A stretch of DNA of 64,000 nucleotides from an uncultured bacterium. Lineage in GTDB: Bacteria; Cyanobacteriota; Vampirovibrionia; Gastranaerophilales; Gastranaerophilaceae. Position 1 is the first letter of the stretch. Each line of letters opens with the position of its first letter. The notes under the pieces are model-generated. The model saw nothing but the letters and a program-made list of their open reading frames with translations. It did no database searches and was not told where the DNA came from. Positions 41,943 to 50,951 of this stretch are shown here, piece after piece. The stretch covers positions 178,363 to 242,362 of the forward strand of contig CAJMPQ010000003.1 of the NCBI GenBank assembly GCA_905215335.1. The letters are read 5' to 3'. A program made the translations under genes and the position numbers.

Positions 41943-42863
41943 CTATTCTGAATACAATTCACTACTCAAATATCTTTCACCACAATCAGGTAAAATTGCA
42001 ACAATCAATTTATCTCGATTTTCTTCTTTTTTAGATAGTTCAATTGCCGCCCAAACATTAGCTCCACCGGAAAAACCCGATAAAATTCCTTCTGTTTGAG
42101 ATAATTTACGCGCAATCTCTATAGAATCTTCATTCCTTACAGGAATTATTTCATCAATAAGAGTTTTATCAAAATTGTCAGGTACGAAATTTGCTCCAAT
42201 CCCTTGAATTTTATGAGGACCTGCAGATTTTCCTTCAAGAACTTGAGAAGTATAAGGTTCTACCGCAATAGCTTTTATGTTTTTATTTTTTTCTTTTAAA
42301 CCTTTTGCTATACCTGAAATAGTTCCGCCTGTTCCAACTCCCGCAACAATTATATCAACTTTTCCATCTGTGTCATTCCAAATTTCCTGAGATGTAGTCA
42401 AATAATGAGCCTTTGGATTTGAAGGATTATCAAATTGAGATGGAATAAAAGAATTTGGATACTTATTATGTAATTCAAAAGCTTTATCCACAGCTCCTTG
42501 CATCCCTAAGCTTCCATCTGTCAAAACTAACTCGGCACCATAAGATTTTAACAATAAACGTCTTTCCAAACTCATTGTTTCCGGCATCGTCAAAATTATT
42601 TTATAACCCCTAATAGCACAAATCATTGCTAATCCGATACCGGTATTTCCACTTGTAGGTTCAATTATCAAAGTATCTTTATTTATTTTACCCTCATTTT
42701 CGGCATCAATAATCATTTGATATGCTGCTCTATCTTTAACTGAATTTGCAGGATTAAAATATTCTAATTTTACAACAACATCTGCATATCCGGTATTTAA
42801 TTTATTCAATCTAACCATTGGAGTATTTCCAATTAGCGCTGTTAAATCACTTGCAATATTCAT
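41943..42863 (-). CDS. cysK: Cysteine synthase (O-acetylserine sulfhydrylase)
   Basis: A 306-residue PLP enzyme making cysteine from O-acetylserine and sulfide. The PLP lysine lies in FNPANSVKDRAAYQMI. TSGNTGIGLA and VGTGGTISGIAKGLKE bind substrate and phosphate, and ILSGFSGGANVWAA is also typical. GAGGAG precedes the ATG. It is upstream of nadD, which has its own promoter. No cysE is in the window. Confidence 0.95.
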   Translation of the reverse strand: MNIASDLTALIGNTPMVRLNKLNTGYADVVVKLEYFNPANSVKDRAAYQMIIDAENEGKINKDTLIIEPTSGNTGIGLAMICAIRGYKIILTMPETMSLERRLLLKSYGAELVLTDGSLGMQGAVDKAFELHNKYPNSFIPSQFDNPSNPKAHYLTTSQEIWNDTDGKVDIIVAGVGTGGTISGIAKGLKEKNKNIKAIAVEPYTSQVLEGKSAGPHKIQGIGANFVPDNFDKTLIDEIIPVRNEDSIEIARKLSQTEGILSGFSGGANVWAAIELSKKEENRDKLIVAILPDCGERYLSSELYSE

Positions 42864-42920
42864 ATATAAGCTCCTCTTTTGTAAAATTATACAACAAATT
42901 ACTGATTTCTAACATTTACC

Positions 42921-42949
42921 TTGAGAGGTATTACAAAATATGTTATAAT
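42921..42949 (+). promoter_or_regulatory. Pilin-type promoter 2 (TTGAGA-N17-TATAAT, TG extension)
   Basis: TTGAGA (42921-42926) and TGT-TATAAT (-10 at 42944-42949), with 17-nt spacing. The last 15 bases, AAAATATGTTATAAT, are identical to the promoter at 62316-62344. The pilin start is 31 nt downstream. Confidence 0.75.
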
Positions 42950-42980
42950 AATTATGGATATTAATGGGAAAGATTAAAAA

Positions 42981-43592
42981 ATGATAAAAAAGAGCTTAGC
43001 ATTTACTTTAGCAGAAGTACTTCTAACAATGACAATTATCGGGGTTGTTGCAGCTTTAACAATTCCTACATTGCATTATCAAAGAGTAAAAAAAGAATAT
43101 ACAACAAAACTTAAAAATTTCTATAGCAAAATAGAAAATGCTATTTTAGATATGGAAGTAGATTTTGGATCTTTTAGAGATCTTAAACAACCTGATAATG
43201 GCTATACTTGGTATATGACATACCTTGACCCTTATATTGGACACCAATATGTAAAAGAAAACAGAACCGTATATTACAAAGATGGATCTTCTCTTGGTAC
43301 TTTCTATAAAGGAGGATGCTTAGATGTAGATTATGACGTAAATGCTGATAATCCACCAAATAAACAAGGATATGACAGACATAGATTTTTATTCTGCTTT
43401 ACTGATGCAAATAGAAAAGGTTGGTTTGGAAACAAAGATATCTTCTTTGGAGTGTATGGCTCTGGTCAAGTTTCAGAAAACACTTCTAGAGAAACTATGA
43501 TAAACCAATGTAAAACAAATAAATCGTATTGCACAAGATTATTACAAAACGATCAGTGGGAATTTAAAGACGATTATCCACTTAAATTCTAA
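42981..43592 (+). CDS. Type IV pilin-like / pseudopilin
   Basis: A 203-residue prepilin. The leader MIKKSLA precedes FTLAEVLLTMTIIGVVAALT, with Glu at +5. The globular part is aromatic-rich (DNGYTWYMTYLDPYIGHQ) with cysteines at CLDVDYD, FCFTD and INQCKTNKSYC. It is a single-gene unit with a strong promoter of the shared pilin type and a strong terminator. Role as major or minor pilin cannot be told. Confidence 0.88.
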   Translation: MIKKSLAFTLAEVLLTMTIIGVVAALTIPTLHYQRVKKEYTTKLKNFYSKIENAILDMEVDFGSFRDLKQPDNGYTWYMTYLDPYIGHQYVKENRTVYYKDGSSLGTFYKGGCLDVDYDVNADNPPNKQGYDRHRFLFCFTDANRKGWFGNKDIFFGVYGSGQVSENTSRETMINQCKTNKSYCTRLLQNDQWEFKDDYPLKF

Positions 43593-43596
43593 TAAT

Positions 43597-43626
43597 AAAA
43601 AAGACCTTTTTAAAAAGGTCTTTTTT
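43597..43626. terminator. Bidirectional terminator
   Basis: A perfect 14-bp stem, AAAAAAGACCTTTT (43597-43610) with 43613-43626, and a 2-nt loop. It serves the pilin gene and the convergent aminotransferase gene. Confidence 0.85.
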
Positions 43627-43648
43627 ATTTCTCAATTTTCTATATTTA

Positions 43649-44890
43649 TTAATATTTAAAGCCATCTTCTTTCATTCTATCAATAACTTCTTGTAGTTTC
43701 GCATCACTACAAACAAATGAAACTCTAAAATAGCCTTCACCATAAGTTCCAAACGCATTCCCTGGAACAACTACAATACCTGATTTTTCTAAAAGTGCTT
43801 CGCAAAAATCAAAAGCTGATTTATATTTTCTAGGAATTGGTAACCACAAATAGAAAGTTGTCTTAGGTAATTTATTATCTGGAATATCCCAACCTAATTC
43901 TCTAAGCCCTTTTACTAAAATAGCTTGCTTACGTTTATAATCAATATTACCTTGAGCAATATATTCATCACCTTCCGGGGATGTCATAATATAAGCACAT
44001 GCTTTTTGTAGAGCTTTAAAAATACCATTGTCAATTGTTGATTTACCTTTTGCAAATCTTGAAACAACTTCGCTATTCCCACATAGCCAGCCTAAACGCC
44101 AGCCAGTGATTGCATAAGGTTTTGATAAGCTAAAGAATTCAACAGCAATATCTTTTGCTCCGTCTAACTCTAAAATACTAAAAGGTTTGCTTTCAGCATC
44201 AAAATATAAATCACAATATGCCGCATCTGACATTAACAAAATATTATGTTTTTTACAGAAGTCAACAATTGTTTGAACATAAGCTTTTGAAGTTGACACA
44301 CCTAACGGATTATTAGGATAATTTATAATTATTGCCTTGATTTTTTCAGGATTATAACCCTCAGCAATAAGTTTTTCATAAACTTCTTCAATATTCGGTT
44401 CATAATTATTCTCAACTGTTAATGGCATTGCATAAGCTTTACCACCTGAACATTGAATCATCTGAGTATAAGAAGCATACCCAGGATCTGGAATTAATAT
44501 TATATCCTTTTCCTTATCTTCTGAATTAGGTGTTATAATGAAACGAATTAAATTTGCTAAACCATCTTTAGAACCCATTAGAGAACAAATCTCAGTGTTA
44601 ATATCTAACTCAACACCAAAACGATTTTTCATTCTCTCTGCAACAGCTTGTCTAAAATATGGTTCCCCTTTAGTTACAGAATAGGTATGAATATTATCTT
44701 CGGTTAAAAATTCTTTTAATTTATCTATCAAAACAGCTGGAGGATTGGCAGTTGGAGCGCCCATAGCCAATGAAATAGGAGTTCTGTTCTTTTTCACCAA
44801 TGCATCATTTAATTGTGCAGTTTTTTCTTTTAATTTAACCATAATATAAGTGTCGATTGACATTACATCATTATTAAATAACTTTTCCAT
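43649..44890 (-). CDS. Class I/II aminotransferase, probable LL-diaminopimelate aminotransferase
   Basis: A 413-residue fold-type I PLP aminotransferase. SLAMGAPTANPP and TYSVTKGEPYFRQAVAERM open the domain. CSLMGSKDGLANLIR resembles the GSKEGI motif of DapL. INYPNNPLGV and FFSLSKPYAITGWRLGW hold the conserved Asn and the PLP lysine. DapL makes LL-diaminopimelate in one step and is known from cyanobacteria, plants and Chlamydia. Another substrate in the same subfamily remains possible. AAGGAA precedes the ATG. Confidence 0.8.
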   Translation of the reverse strand: MEKLFNNDVMSIDTYIMVKLKEKTAQLNDALVKKNRTPISLAMGAPTANPPAVLIDKLKEFLTEDNIHTYSVTKGEPYFRQAVAERMKNRFGVELDINTEICSLMGSKDGLANLIRFIITPNSEDKEKDIILIPDPGYASYTQMIQCSGGKAYAMPLTVENNYEPNIEEVYEKLIAEGYNPEKIKAIIINYPNNPLGVSTSKAYVQTIVDFCKKHNILLMSDAAYCDLYFDAESKPFSILELDGAKDIAVEFFSLSKPYAITGWRLGWLCGNSEVVSRFAKGKSTIDNGIFKALQKACAYIMTSPEGDEYIAQGNIDYKRKQAILVKGLRELGWDIPDNKLPKTTFYLWLPIPRKYKSAFDFCEALLEKSGIVVVPGNAFGTYGEGYFRVSFVCSDAKLQEVIDRMKEDGFKY

Positions 44891-44905
44891 AATAATATTC
44901 CTTTC

Positions 44906-45625
44906 CTACGCTTTCATTTTCATTGGACCTTCTAATGAAGCTGTCACAAATTGTTTTGTATATGGATTATCTTGTTTTAATAACTGAGTTGGAGTACCTT
45001 CAAAAACAATCTTTCCGTCATATAACATTATTACCCTATCTGCAGTTCTTGTAATCGTTGACATCTGGTGAGTTACAACAATAGATGCGGCATTAATTTC
45101 ATGTTTTAACCTAACAATGTAATCCTCAATCAATGTTGAAGACATTGGATCCAAACCTGCAGTTGGTTCATCATATAATATTGTATTAGGTTTAGTTACA
45201 ATTGCTCTCGCAAAACTTACACGTTTTTGCATCCCCCCTGATAGTTCAGAAGGAAATTTATTTTCTATACCTTGAAGACCTACTAATTCTAATTTTTGAG
45301 AAACAATCTCTTTTAAATCACTTTCAGAATATTTTTTACGCAAATCTTTTCTTTCTCTAAGTGCAAACGAAATATTATCAAACACATTCAAAGAATCAAA
45401 CAGCGCTGAATATTGAAACACCATAGCAATATCACCTTCTGAAGTTATTACTTCTCCACTATCAAAAGGTATCAAACCACAAATAAGTTTCAAAACAGTA
45501 CTTTTCCCTGAGCCAGAAAAACCAACAATTGCAAGAATTTCACCATCAGCGACCTTGAATGAAATATCATTTATTACAACTCTATCATCAAATTTTTTTA
45601 CTAAATTTCGAACTTCTATACTCAT
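44906..45625 (-). CDS. mlaF: ABC transporter ATPase, MlaF/Ttg2A type
   Basis: A 239-residue ABC ATPase. It has IVGFSGSGKSTVLKL (Walker A), a Q-loop (MVFQYSALFD), LSGGMQKRVSFARAI (signature) and ILYDEPTAGLD (Walker B). The LFDSLNVFDNISF wording and the neighbouring permease identify it as MlaF-like, energising phospholipid movement between membranes. AAGGA precedes the ATG. It is downstream of mlaE by 21 nt. Confidence 0.9.
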   Translation of the reverse strand: MSIEVRNLVKKFDDRVVINDISFKVADGEILAIVGFSGSGKSTVLKLICGLIPFDSGEVITSEGDIAMVFQYSALFDSLNVFDNISFALRERKDLRKKYSESDLKEIVSQKLELVGLQGIENKFPSELSGGMQKRVSFARAIVTKPNTILYDEPTAGLDPMSSTLIEDYIVRLKHEINAASIVVTHQMSTITRTADRVIMLYDGKIVFEGTPTQLLKQDNPYTKQFVTASLEGPMKMKA

Positions 45626-45646
45626 ATAATATTATCCTTACACAAA

Positions 45647-46456
45647 TTAAAAGAAAAATAAAACTGCAAAAATCATATCCCAAACAACAATTGCAATAAA
45701 TGACCAAACTACTGCTTTTGTTGTTGCTATACCAACACCTTTCGCACCACCTGATGCGAAAAATCCACAAGTACAACTAATTAAAGAAATAGTACCACCA
45801 AATACTGCAGATTTTAGCAAGCTTACCCATAAATCTTTCATATACAGACCTAACCATGCAGAATCAAAATATGCTCTGAACGTTAAACCTGCAAACATAT
45901 AAGATGTAATTGCCCCCAGTATAACCCCAACAACCGATGCTAAAATTACAACCAAAGGCATCATTATAATCCCTGATAAAACTCTAGGCACAAATAAATA
46001 TCTTAACGGATCTACACCTAAAACCTCTATGGCATCAACTTGTTCAGTCACTCGCATTGTTGCAAGCTCTGAAGCTAATGAAGAACCTATCATTGAAGTT
46101 ATCGCAAAACCAGACATAATAGCGCCTACCTCACGAACTATCAATATAGTCATAAGCATACCAACAAAATGGCTACCGCCTTGTTTTACCATTTCATGCG
46201 CAACTTGAGAAGCTACAATAATTGATGTCATGCCAACAATTGATAAAGTTATTGGTAAAGAACTTACACCAAACCTATCACATTGATAAGACAATTCACC
46301 TTTTGATATTTCTAACCTAAAAATACATTTTAGAACATGTGCTCCTATTTGAGCAATCTTTCCAAAGGTATCCAAAAAATCAGCAAATAAAGCCCCCAAA
46401 TGAGAAAAAACTTTATAAGTAGCAGACTGTTTTAAATATTTACTCAGTGTTACCAT
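45647..46456 (-). CDS. mlaE: MlaE-type lipid ABC transporter permease
   Basis: A 269-residue permease. The family signature is clear: VGMTSIIVASQVAHEM, VREVGAIMSGFAITSMIGSS and TMRVTEQVDAIEVLGVDPLR, followed by RVLSGIIMMPLVV. MlaE with MlaF moves phospholipids across the envelope, usually with an MCE-domain protein; none is next to it here. The start is placed at ATG 46456, because TGG-TATAAT lies 6 nt upstream. An earlier in-frame ATG at 46480 would place the promoter inside the gene. Confidence 0.92.
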   Translation of the reverse strand: MVTLSKYLKQSATYKVFSHLGALFADFLDTFGKIAQIGAHVLKCIFRLEISKGELSYQCDRFGVSSLPITLSIVGMTSIIVASQVAHEMVKQGGSHFVGMLMTILIVREVGAIMSGFAITSMIGSSLASELATMRVTEQVDAIEVLGVDPLRYLFVPRVLSGIIMMPLVVILASVVGVILGAITSYMFAGLTFRAYFDSAWLGLYMKDLWVSLLKSAVFGGTISLISCTCGFFASGGAKGVGIATTKAVVWSFIAIVVWDMIFAVLFFF

Positions 46457-46471
46457 AAAAAGATTATACCA
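46457..46471 (-). promoter_or_regulatory. Extended -10 promoter, leaderless start of mlaE
   Basis: Minus-strand TGG-TATAAT (TATAAT at 46468-46463) is followed by CTTTTT and the ATG. The gap contains no purine-rich site. Confidence 0.65.
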
Positions 46472-46613
46472 TAAGCTCAAATTTGTTGCTATAAATAATA
46501 TAAAATAAGCCTAAGCACTATTAATAAAAAAAACGAGCATGAAAAAACATGCCCGCTCATTTCATTTCTGAAACAAAAAAGGATTCACATTAACCTAAAA
46601 TGTATAAATTCAA

Positions 46614-47147
46614 TTAGTATTCTATACCTTGTCTTGCCATTACTCCAGTATCAAAGTAATGTTTAATAGGCTTCATTTCTGTAACTAAATGAGCCATTGC
46701 AACTAATTCAGGGTGAGCATAACGACCTGTCAATACAATTTCTAAATTTTCAGGTTTATGCAACAATGTATCTTTAATATCACTAACTTTAATCATATTC
46801 ATTGATGTACAAATATTAATTTCGTCCAAAATAATCAACTGATATTTGCCTGAATTTATTGCTTCTTTAGCAAATTCCCAACCTCTTTTAGCTTCTTTGT
46901 AATCATCTAAACATACATTATGTGAATAACATACTCTATCCATACCAAATTGAACAACATCTAAATTTGGTAAGAATTTTGATGAAGATGTTATTTCACC
47001 ATAAGTAGTAGCTCCATCTCCTTTAGTAAATTGGATTACCAAAACTTTCCAACCATGTCCTAAAGCTCTAAGTGCTAGACCTAGTGATGCTGTTGTTTTA
47101 CCTTTGCCATCTCCTGTATAAATTTGAATATAACCATGTTCTAACAC
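46614..47147 (-). CDS. cobO: Cob(I)yrinic acid a,c-diamide adenosyltransferase
   Basis: A 177-residue CobO/BtuR-type enzyme that adds the adenosyl group to cobalamin precursors. The P-loop is YTGDGKGKTTASLGLALRA; VLVIQFTKG, LIILDEINI and LTGRYAHPEL complete the family pattern. The start is GTG at 47147 with GGAGG about 7 nt upstream. No other cobalamin genes are in the window, so it may serve salvage. Confidence 0.93.
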   Translation of the reverse strand: MLEHGYIQIYTGDGKGKTTASLGLALRALGHGWKVLVIQFTKGDGATTYGEITSSSKFLPNLDVVQFGMDRVCYSHNVCLDDYKEAKRGWEFAKEAINSGKYQLIILDEINICTSMNMIKVSDIKDTLLHKPENLEIVLTGRYAHPELVAMAHLVTEMKPIKHYFDTGVMARQGIEY

Positions 47148-47570
47148 TTAACTACCTCCAAAATACACTTCCTCTTCTTACTATAATAATATCCTATTCT
47201 TGAATTAATTATAATCGTTCGATAGATGGATAAATTAAAGTAAAAAGAAAACACTTATTTCTTCTTATTTTTTCTTAAATCTCATTCCCGATTTGTATAT
47301 TCATAATAGAATAAATTTTCATCTTTGACCAATGTTTTTTGGTCTGCATGCCAAAGATTTTACAATTATTTTTAACTATTTTTATAAAGTGCCAACTAGA
47401 CACTCTTTTGGCATTTTTTAATATCTTAAAAAAATTTACAATTATTTTGTTAAATAAAATTAAAAAACACTTGCGAAACCTCAAAGAAGTCTATACAAGT
47501 GTTTTTTAACGATTTTATAAATTTATGAAGATTTTTAACATGCTAAAACATGAAAAAAATCAAGTAGTAA
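47148..47570. other. 423-bp gene-free stretch with three hairpins
   Basis: I see no credible protein gene. Hairpins are GACCAA/TTGGTC (47327-47344), TGCCAA/TTGGCA (47390-47413, followed by six T residues on the plus strand) and the terminator at 47461-47508. The second looks like a plus-strand terminator although no plus-strand gene precedes it, which leaves room for a small RNA. The evidence is weak. Confidence 0.35.
47461..47508. terminator. Long-loop terminator-like hairpin after the TPR gene
   Basis: A perfect 13-bp stem, TAAAAAACACTTG (47461-47473) with 47496-47508, around a 22-nt loop. T runs occur on both strands. It lies 63 nt past the TPR gene stop. Confidence 0.6.
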
Positions 47571-49340
47571 TTAAGATAATTGTCTAATTAATTCTTGTGC
47601 ATCTTCGCAATCTGGAAATGTATTAGCAATTTCTTCAGCTAATCTTAATGCCTCATCATTATCACCCAAAGCCTGATAACATCTTGATAAATTCAACAAT
47701 ATGTTAACATTCATAGGAGCCTTCTCTTGCATATTTTTAAATATAGATTTAGCTTGTTCATAATTACCTAATTTAAAGTAACAAAGTCCTAAAAGATTTT
47801 GTACCTCAGGCATTTTTTCTAATTCGAAAGCTTTCACCAAGTACATCTTTGCAGATTCAAAATCTTCTGCCAAATACGCAATTCTACCTGCAATGAAAAG
47901 TAAAAATGCAGAATCTGCACATCGTGTCATTGCTTTTTTAATTTGTTCCATTGCTTTGTCTATTTGTTTTAAATGAGTTTTATTTAAAGCTGAAAAAGCT
48001 AATCCGTTAGGATTTTCCGGATCTAACTCAATAGCTTTTTGATAATATTCATCCGCCTTTTGAAAATCTGAAGTAGAATGATAATAATTTGCAAACTCCA
48101 ATACGATTGAGAAATTATTTGGATCACAATCATAAGCTTGTTGAAATTCATCTTTCGCATAATCAAATAAACGTTTATTAAGATAAATTACTCCTAAATC
48201 CTTATGAGCTAAAGCATACTCAGGATTTAATTTACAAACTTTTTTCAAGATTTGTTCAGCTCTATCTATATCATCAGTTTTAACACACAACAAAGCTAAT
48301 TCGTAATAAATTTGATAAGAAGTTGTACCTTGAGTAACAATTCTTTCATAAATTTCCTTAGCTTGATTATATTGACCAATTGTCATATAAATACCAGCTA
48401 ATTTCTTTAATATATTTGTTGCTTTTGGATTAACAAGAATCATCTGTTTTAACAATGATATAGCGATCTCAAATTCACCAACTACTTCATAACAACACGC
48501 CAAATTATATTTATAATTAGACTTTTGAGGATACACCGAAGCTAAGAATTTATAATGTTCTATTGCTTCTTTAAACTGTCCTGACTTAACCTCTGAAATA
48601 GCCCAAGCAACAAGATAGCTATCTTCTTCAGGTTCTAATTCGTGAGCCTTTGCAAAATATTCACACGCCTCTTTATGTTTTTCTTGTAATTGCAAAATTG
48701 AAGCCATATTGAAATAAGTTAAAGAATCCGTAGGCTCAATTTCTGAAGCTTTTTTATATGTCTCAAAAGCCTTATCCAACTTACCTGTTGTCAAATACGA
48801 TGTACCTAAATTATTATACAATTGAACATTTTCAGGATTTAATTCAATAGCTTTCTCAATATAAAATACACTTTCATCAAATTTTTTAGCAGCCATACAA
48901 GCTGTACCTAAAATATAATAGAACGAATAATCTTCTTCACTATATTCTAAGCCTTTTTTACCAATTTCTATAGCATTATCAAAATCTTCAGTCTTGATAT
49001 ATACAATTGCCAAACTTTTGTATGCATCAAAATATTCAGGACGCAATTCAATAACCTGTTTATATGCATGTTTTGCAGAAATCAAATCACCTAAATTGTC
49101 ATAACAACAACCTAAGTAATACCAACATAAAGCATCTTCTTGACGGTATTTTATTACATCCTCAAGGATAATGCGAGCATTATCAAAGTTCTCAAGATTA
49201 ACTTCACATAAAGCTAAAAGTCTTTGTGCATCAATATCTCGAGAATCATTTTCTAAGATTTTTTTTATTTCTTCTTTTGCCTCTGAATATTTAGAGGTGT
49301 CTATTAATTCATATATTTTATCAATTTCTTTATCTTCCAT
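47571..49340 (-). CDS. Large TPR-repeat protein
   Basis: A 589-residue protein made almost entirely of tetratricopeptide repeats, about 15 to 16 (for example ALCWYYLGCCYDNLGDLISA, VQLYNNLGTSYLTTGKLDKA, PNGLAFSALNKTHLKQIDKA). It has no signal peptide, so it is probably a cytoplasmic scaffold. The start is placed at ATG 49340 (MEDKEIDKIYELID). A longer frame from TTG 49361 would include the TGG-TATAAT box, which ends 9 nt before the chosen ATG. Partners are unknown. Confidence 0.85.
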   Translation of the reverse strand: MEDKEIDKIYELIDTSKYSEAKEEIKKILENDSRDIDAQRLLALCEVNLENFDNARIILEDVIKYRQEDALCWYYLGCCYDNLGDLISAKHAYKQVIELRPEYFDAYKSLAIVYIKTEDFDNAIEIGKKGLEYSEEDYSFYYILGTACMAAKKFDESVFYIEKAIELNPENVQLYNNLGTSYLTTGKLDKAFETYKKASEIEPTDSLTYFNMASILQLQEKHKEACEYFAKAHELEPEEDSYLVAWAISEVKSGQFKEAIEHYKFLASVYPQKSNYKYNLACCYEVVGEFEIAISLLKQMILVNPKATNILKKLAGIYMTIGQYNQAKEIYERIVTQGTTSYQIYYELALLCVKTDDIDRAEQILKKVCKLNPEYALAHKDLGVIYLNKRLFDYAKDEFQQAYDCDPNNFSIVLEFANYYHSTSDFQKADEYYQKAIELDPENPNGLAFSALNKTHLKQIDKAMEQIKKAMTRCADSAFLLFIAGRIAYLAEDFESAKMYLVKAFELEKMPEVQNLLGLCYFKLGNYEQAKSIFKNMQEKAPMNVNILLNLSRCYQALGDNDEALRLAEEIANTFPDCEDAQELIRQLS

Positions 49341-49358
49341 AATACATTCATTATACCA
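49341..49358 (-). promoter_or_regulatory. Extended -10 promoter just before the TPR gene start
   Basis: Minus-strand TGG-TATAAT (TATAAT at 49355-49350) is followed by a 9-nt gap (GAATGTATT) and the ATG. The leader would be only about 2-3 nt. Confidence 0.5.
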
Positions 49359-49371
49359 CAAGAAATTTTTA

Positions 49372-50898
49372 CTAAAAATCTTTCATATATAAAGCACGTA
49401 AATTTGGATCGGTAACATTTTCTTTCAACAATAGCTTTGCATCATCAATATAGAAATTTGGAACTCTGTTTATTGTATATAAAAGTCGTTCATGCAATGC
49501 TACATTATTCATTTTCACCAATTTTTCATAATGTCTTGGAATATCATCTTTTGGTAATAAATGTACAAAACTTGCTAAATGCTCTATAGCATCCGGTAAA
49601 ACCAATCTTTCTGCAATATTATAATATCTTGCAACTCTTTCTGGTATAACTTCGCTTAATGCAGATAGTAAATCATCTTTCATAAACATCTTTTTCTCAG
49701 GTTTTAATGCTTTTGACATCAAAGGAATTTCATTCAGCAAAATTACTTGAGTTTTTAAATCATTTGTTTTCAAAAGTTTTTGATAATAAGGAATACTATC
49801 TTCATAAGGCAGATATTTTAGCACATAAGCCAATGCTTGATTTATTTTTGGAGAATGCTGTTGTAAACATTGTTCAATAAGCTCATTTTGCCATCTTGCA
49901 TCTATATATTTAATAGATAAAGCTAATCCAGCTCTTATATCCTCTCTATTACTTTTTTTAGAAAATAATTGTTGCCATCTTGTTAATCTTTGCTCATTAG
50001 GAGTTTTCTTTATTTCATTTAGAGTCTTTCTTGCAATTCTATTTTCATTTTTCACTCTATTAACAACTCTACATCCACCCCAATCATAGTTATAACCTTT
50101 TATTCTGTTATAACCATCTATTACATGTTGATTTATCATGTACTTGTCCTCGTCAGTACATTTAATTCCCAAAGCATACTCATCAACAAGTTTTTTAGGT
50201 AAACGTGTATCTGCATCAAGAAATTTATTAACCATATACCCGCCTTTTAATCCAGCAAAAAAGAATTTTCCACGTTGGGTATATCTACCTTCTTGTTTGG
50301 TCCAGTAATTTGCACTATTCGATTCTGCATAAGTCCCGTGACTTTTAAAAGGATGCCATAAACTTCCTTTTACCTGGTGATAAACTTTTATAACAAATTC
50401 ATCTGGCTCTTCAAATTTCTTGTCAACTTTAGAAGATGTCCAACCTCTTAAACCTTCTAACTTATATACGGCCCCTTTTCCACCTTTATCCAGGTAAACA
50501 ATATCAAGATCATCATCAATAAATGGACGGATAATCTTAAATTTCTTAAATACCTCATTTAAAATCTCAACTGCTTTGTTTGGACGAGATTTTAAAATTT
50601 CATCCATTTTAGATGTTGAATCAGGAACAAACTCTCTTAATAACACAGCAATCTTATCAAAAGCATCGAATATTTCATGAAGAGCCTCTCGCCTTGTCTC
50701 TTTAGGTAACTTCATTGTAATAAATTCAGGCAATTGTCCACACACAGGATAAGTATCTTTATGCTCTGCCATAAGCTTTGAAATATCTTTTTGCCCGTCA
50801 ACAAAAATCTTTTTACCTAATTGCTTTGTAAAACCACTAAAACTAATATTCTTTTTTTCTCGGAATGAGTCATTGTACCCAATAGATGCAATAAACAT
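49372..50898 (-). CDS. Lineage-specific protein with kinase-like nucleotide loop and helical repeats
   Basis: A 508-residue protein I cannot name. It begins MFIASIGYNDSFREKKNISF. Residues ~133-175 look like a protein-kinase N-lobe: IVYLDKGGKGAVYKLEG (glycine loop, Gly139-Tyr145), then DEFVIKVYHQ with a lysine (Lys171) at the VAIK position. A possible catalytic-loop equivalent, GYNYDWGGCRVVNRVKN near 268-284, lacks a clear HRD. The rest (about 290-508) is a series of helical hairpins like HEAT repeats. GGGGGT precedes the ATG. An active kinase, pseudokinase or unrelated fold are all possible. Confidence 0.55.
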   Translation of the reverse strand: MFIASIGYNDSFREKKNISFSGFTKQLGKKIFVDGQKDISKLMAEHKDTYPVCGQLPEFITMKLPKETRREALHEIFDAFDKIAVLLREFVPDSTSKMDEILKSRPNKAVEILNEVFKKFKIIRPFIDDDLDIVYLDKGGKGAVYKLEGLRGWTSSKVDKKFEEPDEFVIKVYHQVKGSLWHPFKSHGTYAESNSANYWTKQEGRYTQRGKFFFAGLKGGYMVNKFLDADTRLPKKLVDEYALGIKCTDEDKYMINQHVIDGYNRIKGYNYDWGGCRVVNRVKNENRIARKTLNEIKKTPNEQRLTRWQQLFSKKSNREDIRAGLALSIKYIDARWQNELIEQCLQQHSPKINQALAYVLKYLPYEDSIPYYQKLLKTNDLKTQVILLNEIPLMSKALKPEKKMFMKDDLLSALSEVIPERVARYYNIAERLVLPDAIEHLASFVHLLPKDDIPRHYEKLVKMNNVALHERLLYTINRVPNFYIDDAKLLLKENVTDPNLRALYMKDF

Positions 50899-50951
50899 AT
50901 TTTATACCCCCATAGAATTAAGAAAACACATAATAATAAATTTCAACAACA

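Noticed and set aside
45588..45776. 62-residue minus-strand ORF across the mlaE/mlaF junction
   Set aside because: It is an out-of-frame shadow of mlaE.
47275..47484. 69-residue minus-strand ORF in the gap after cobO
   Set aside because: It starts from TTG inside a terminator-like hairpin, has biased Lys/Ile/Phe content and no supported start.
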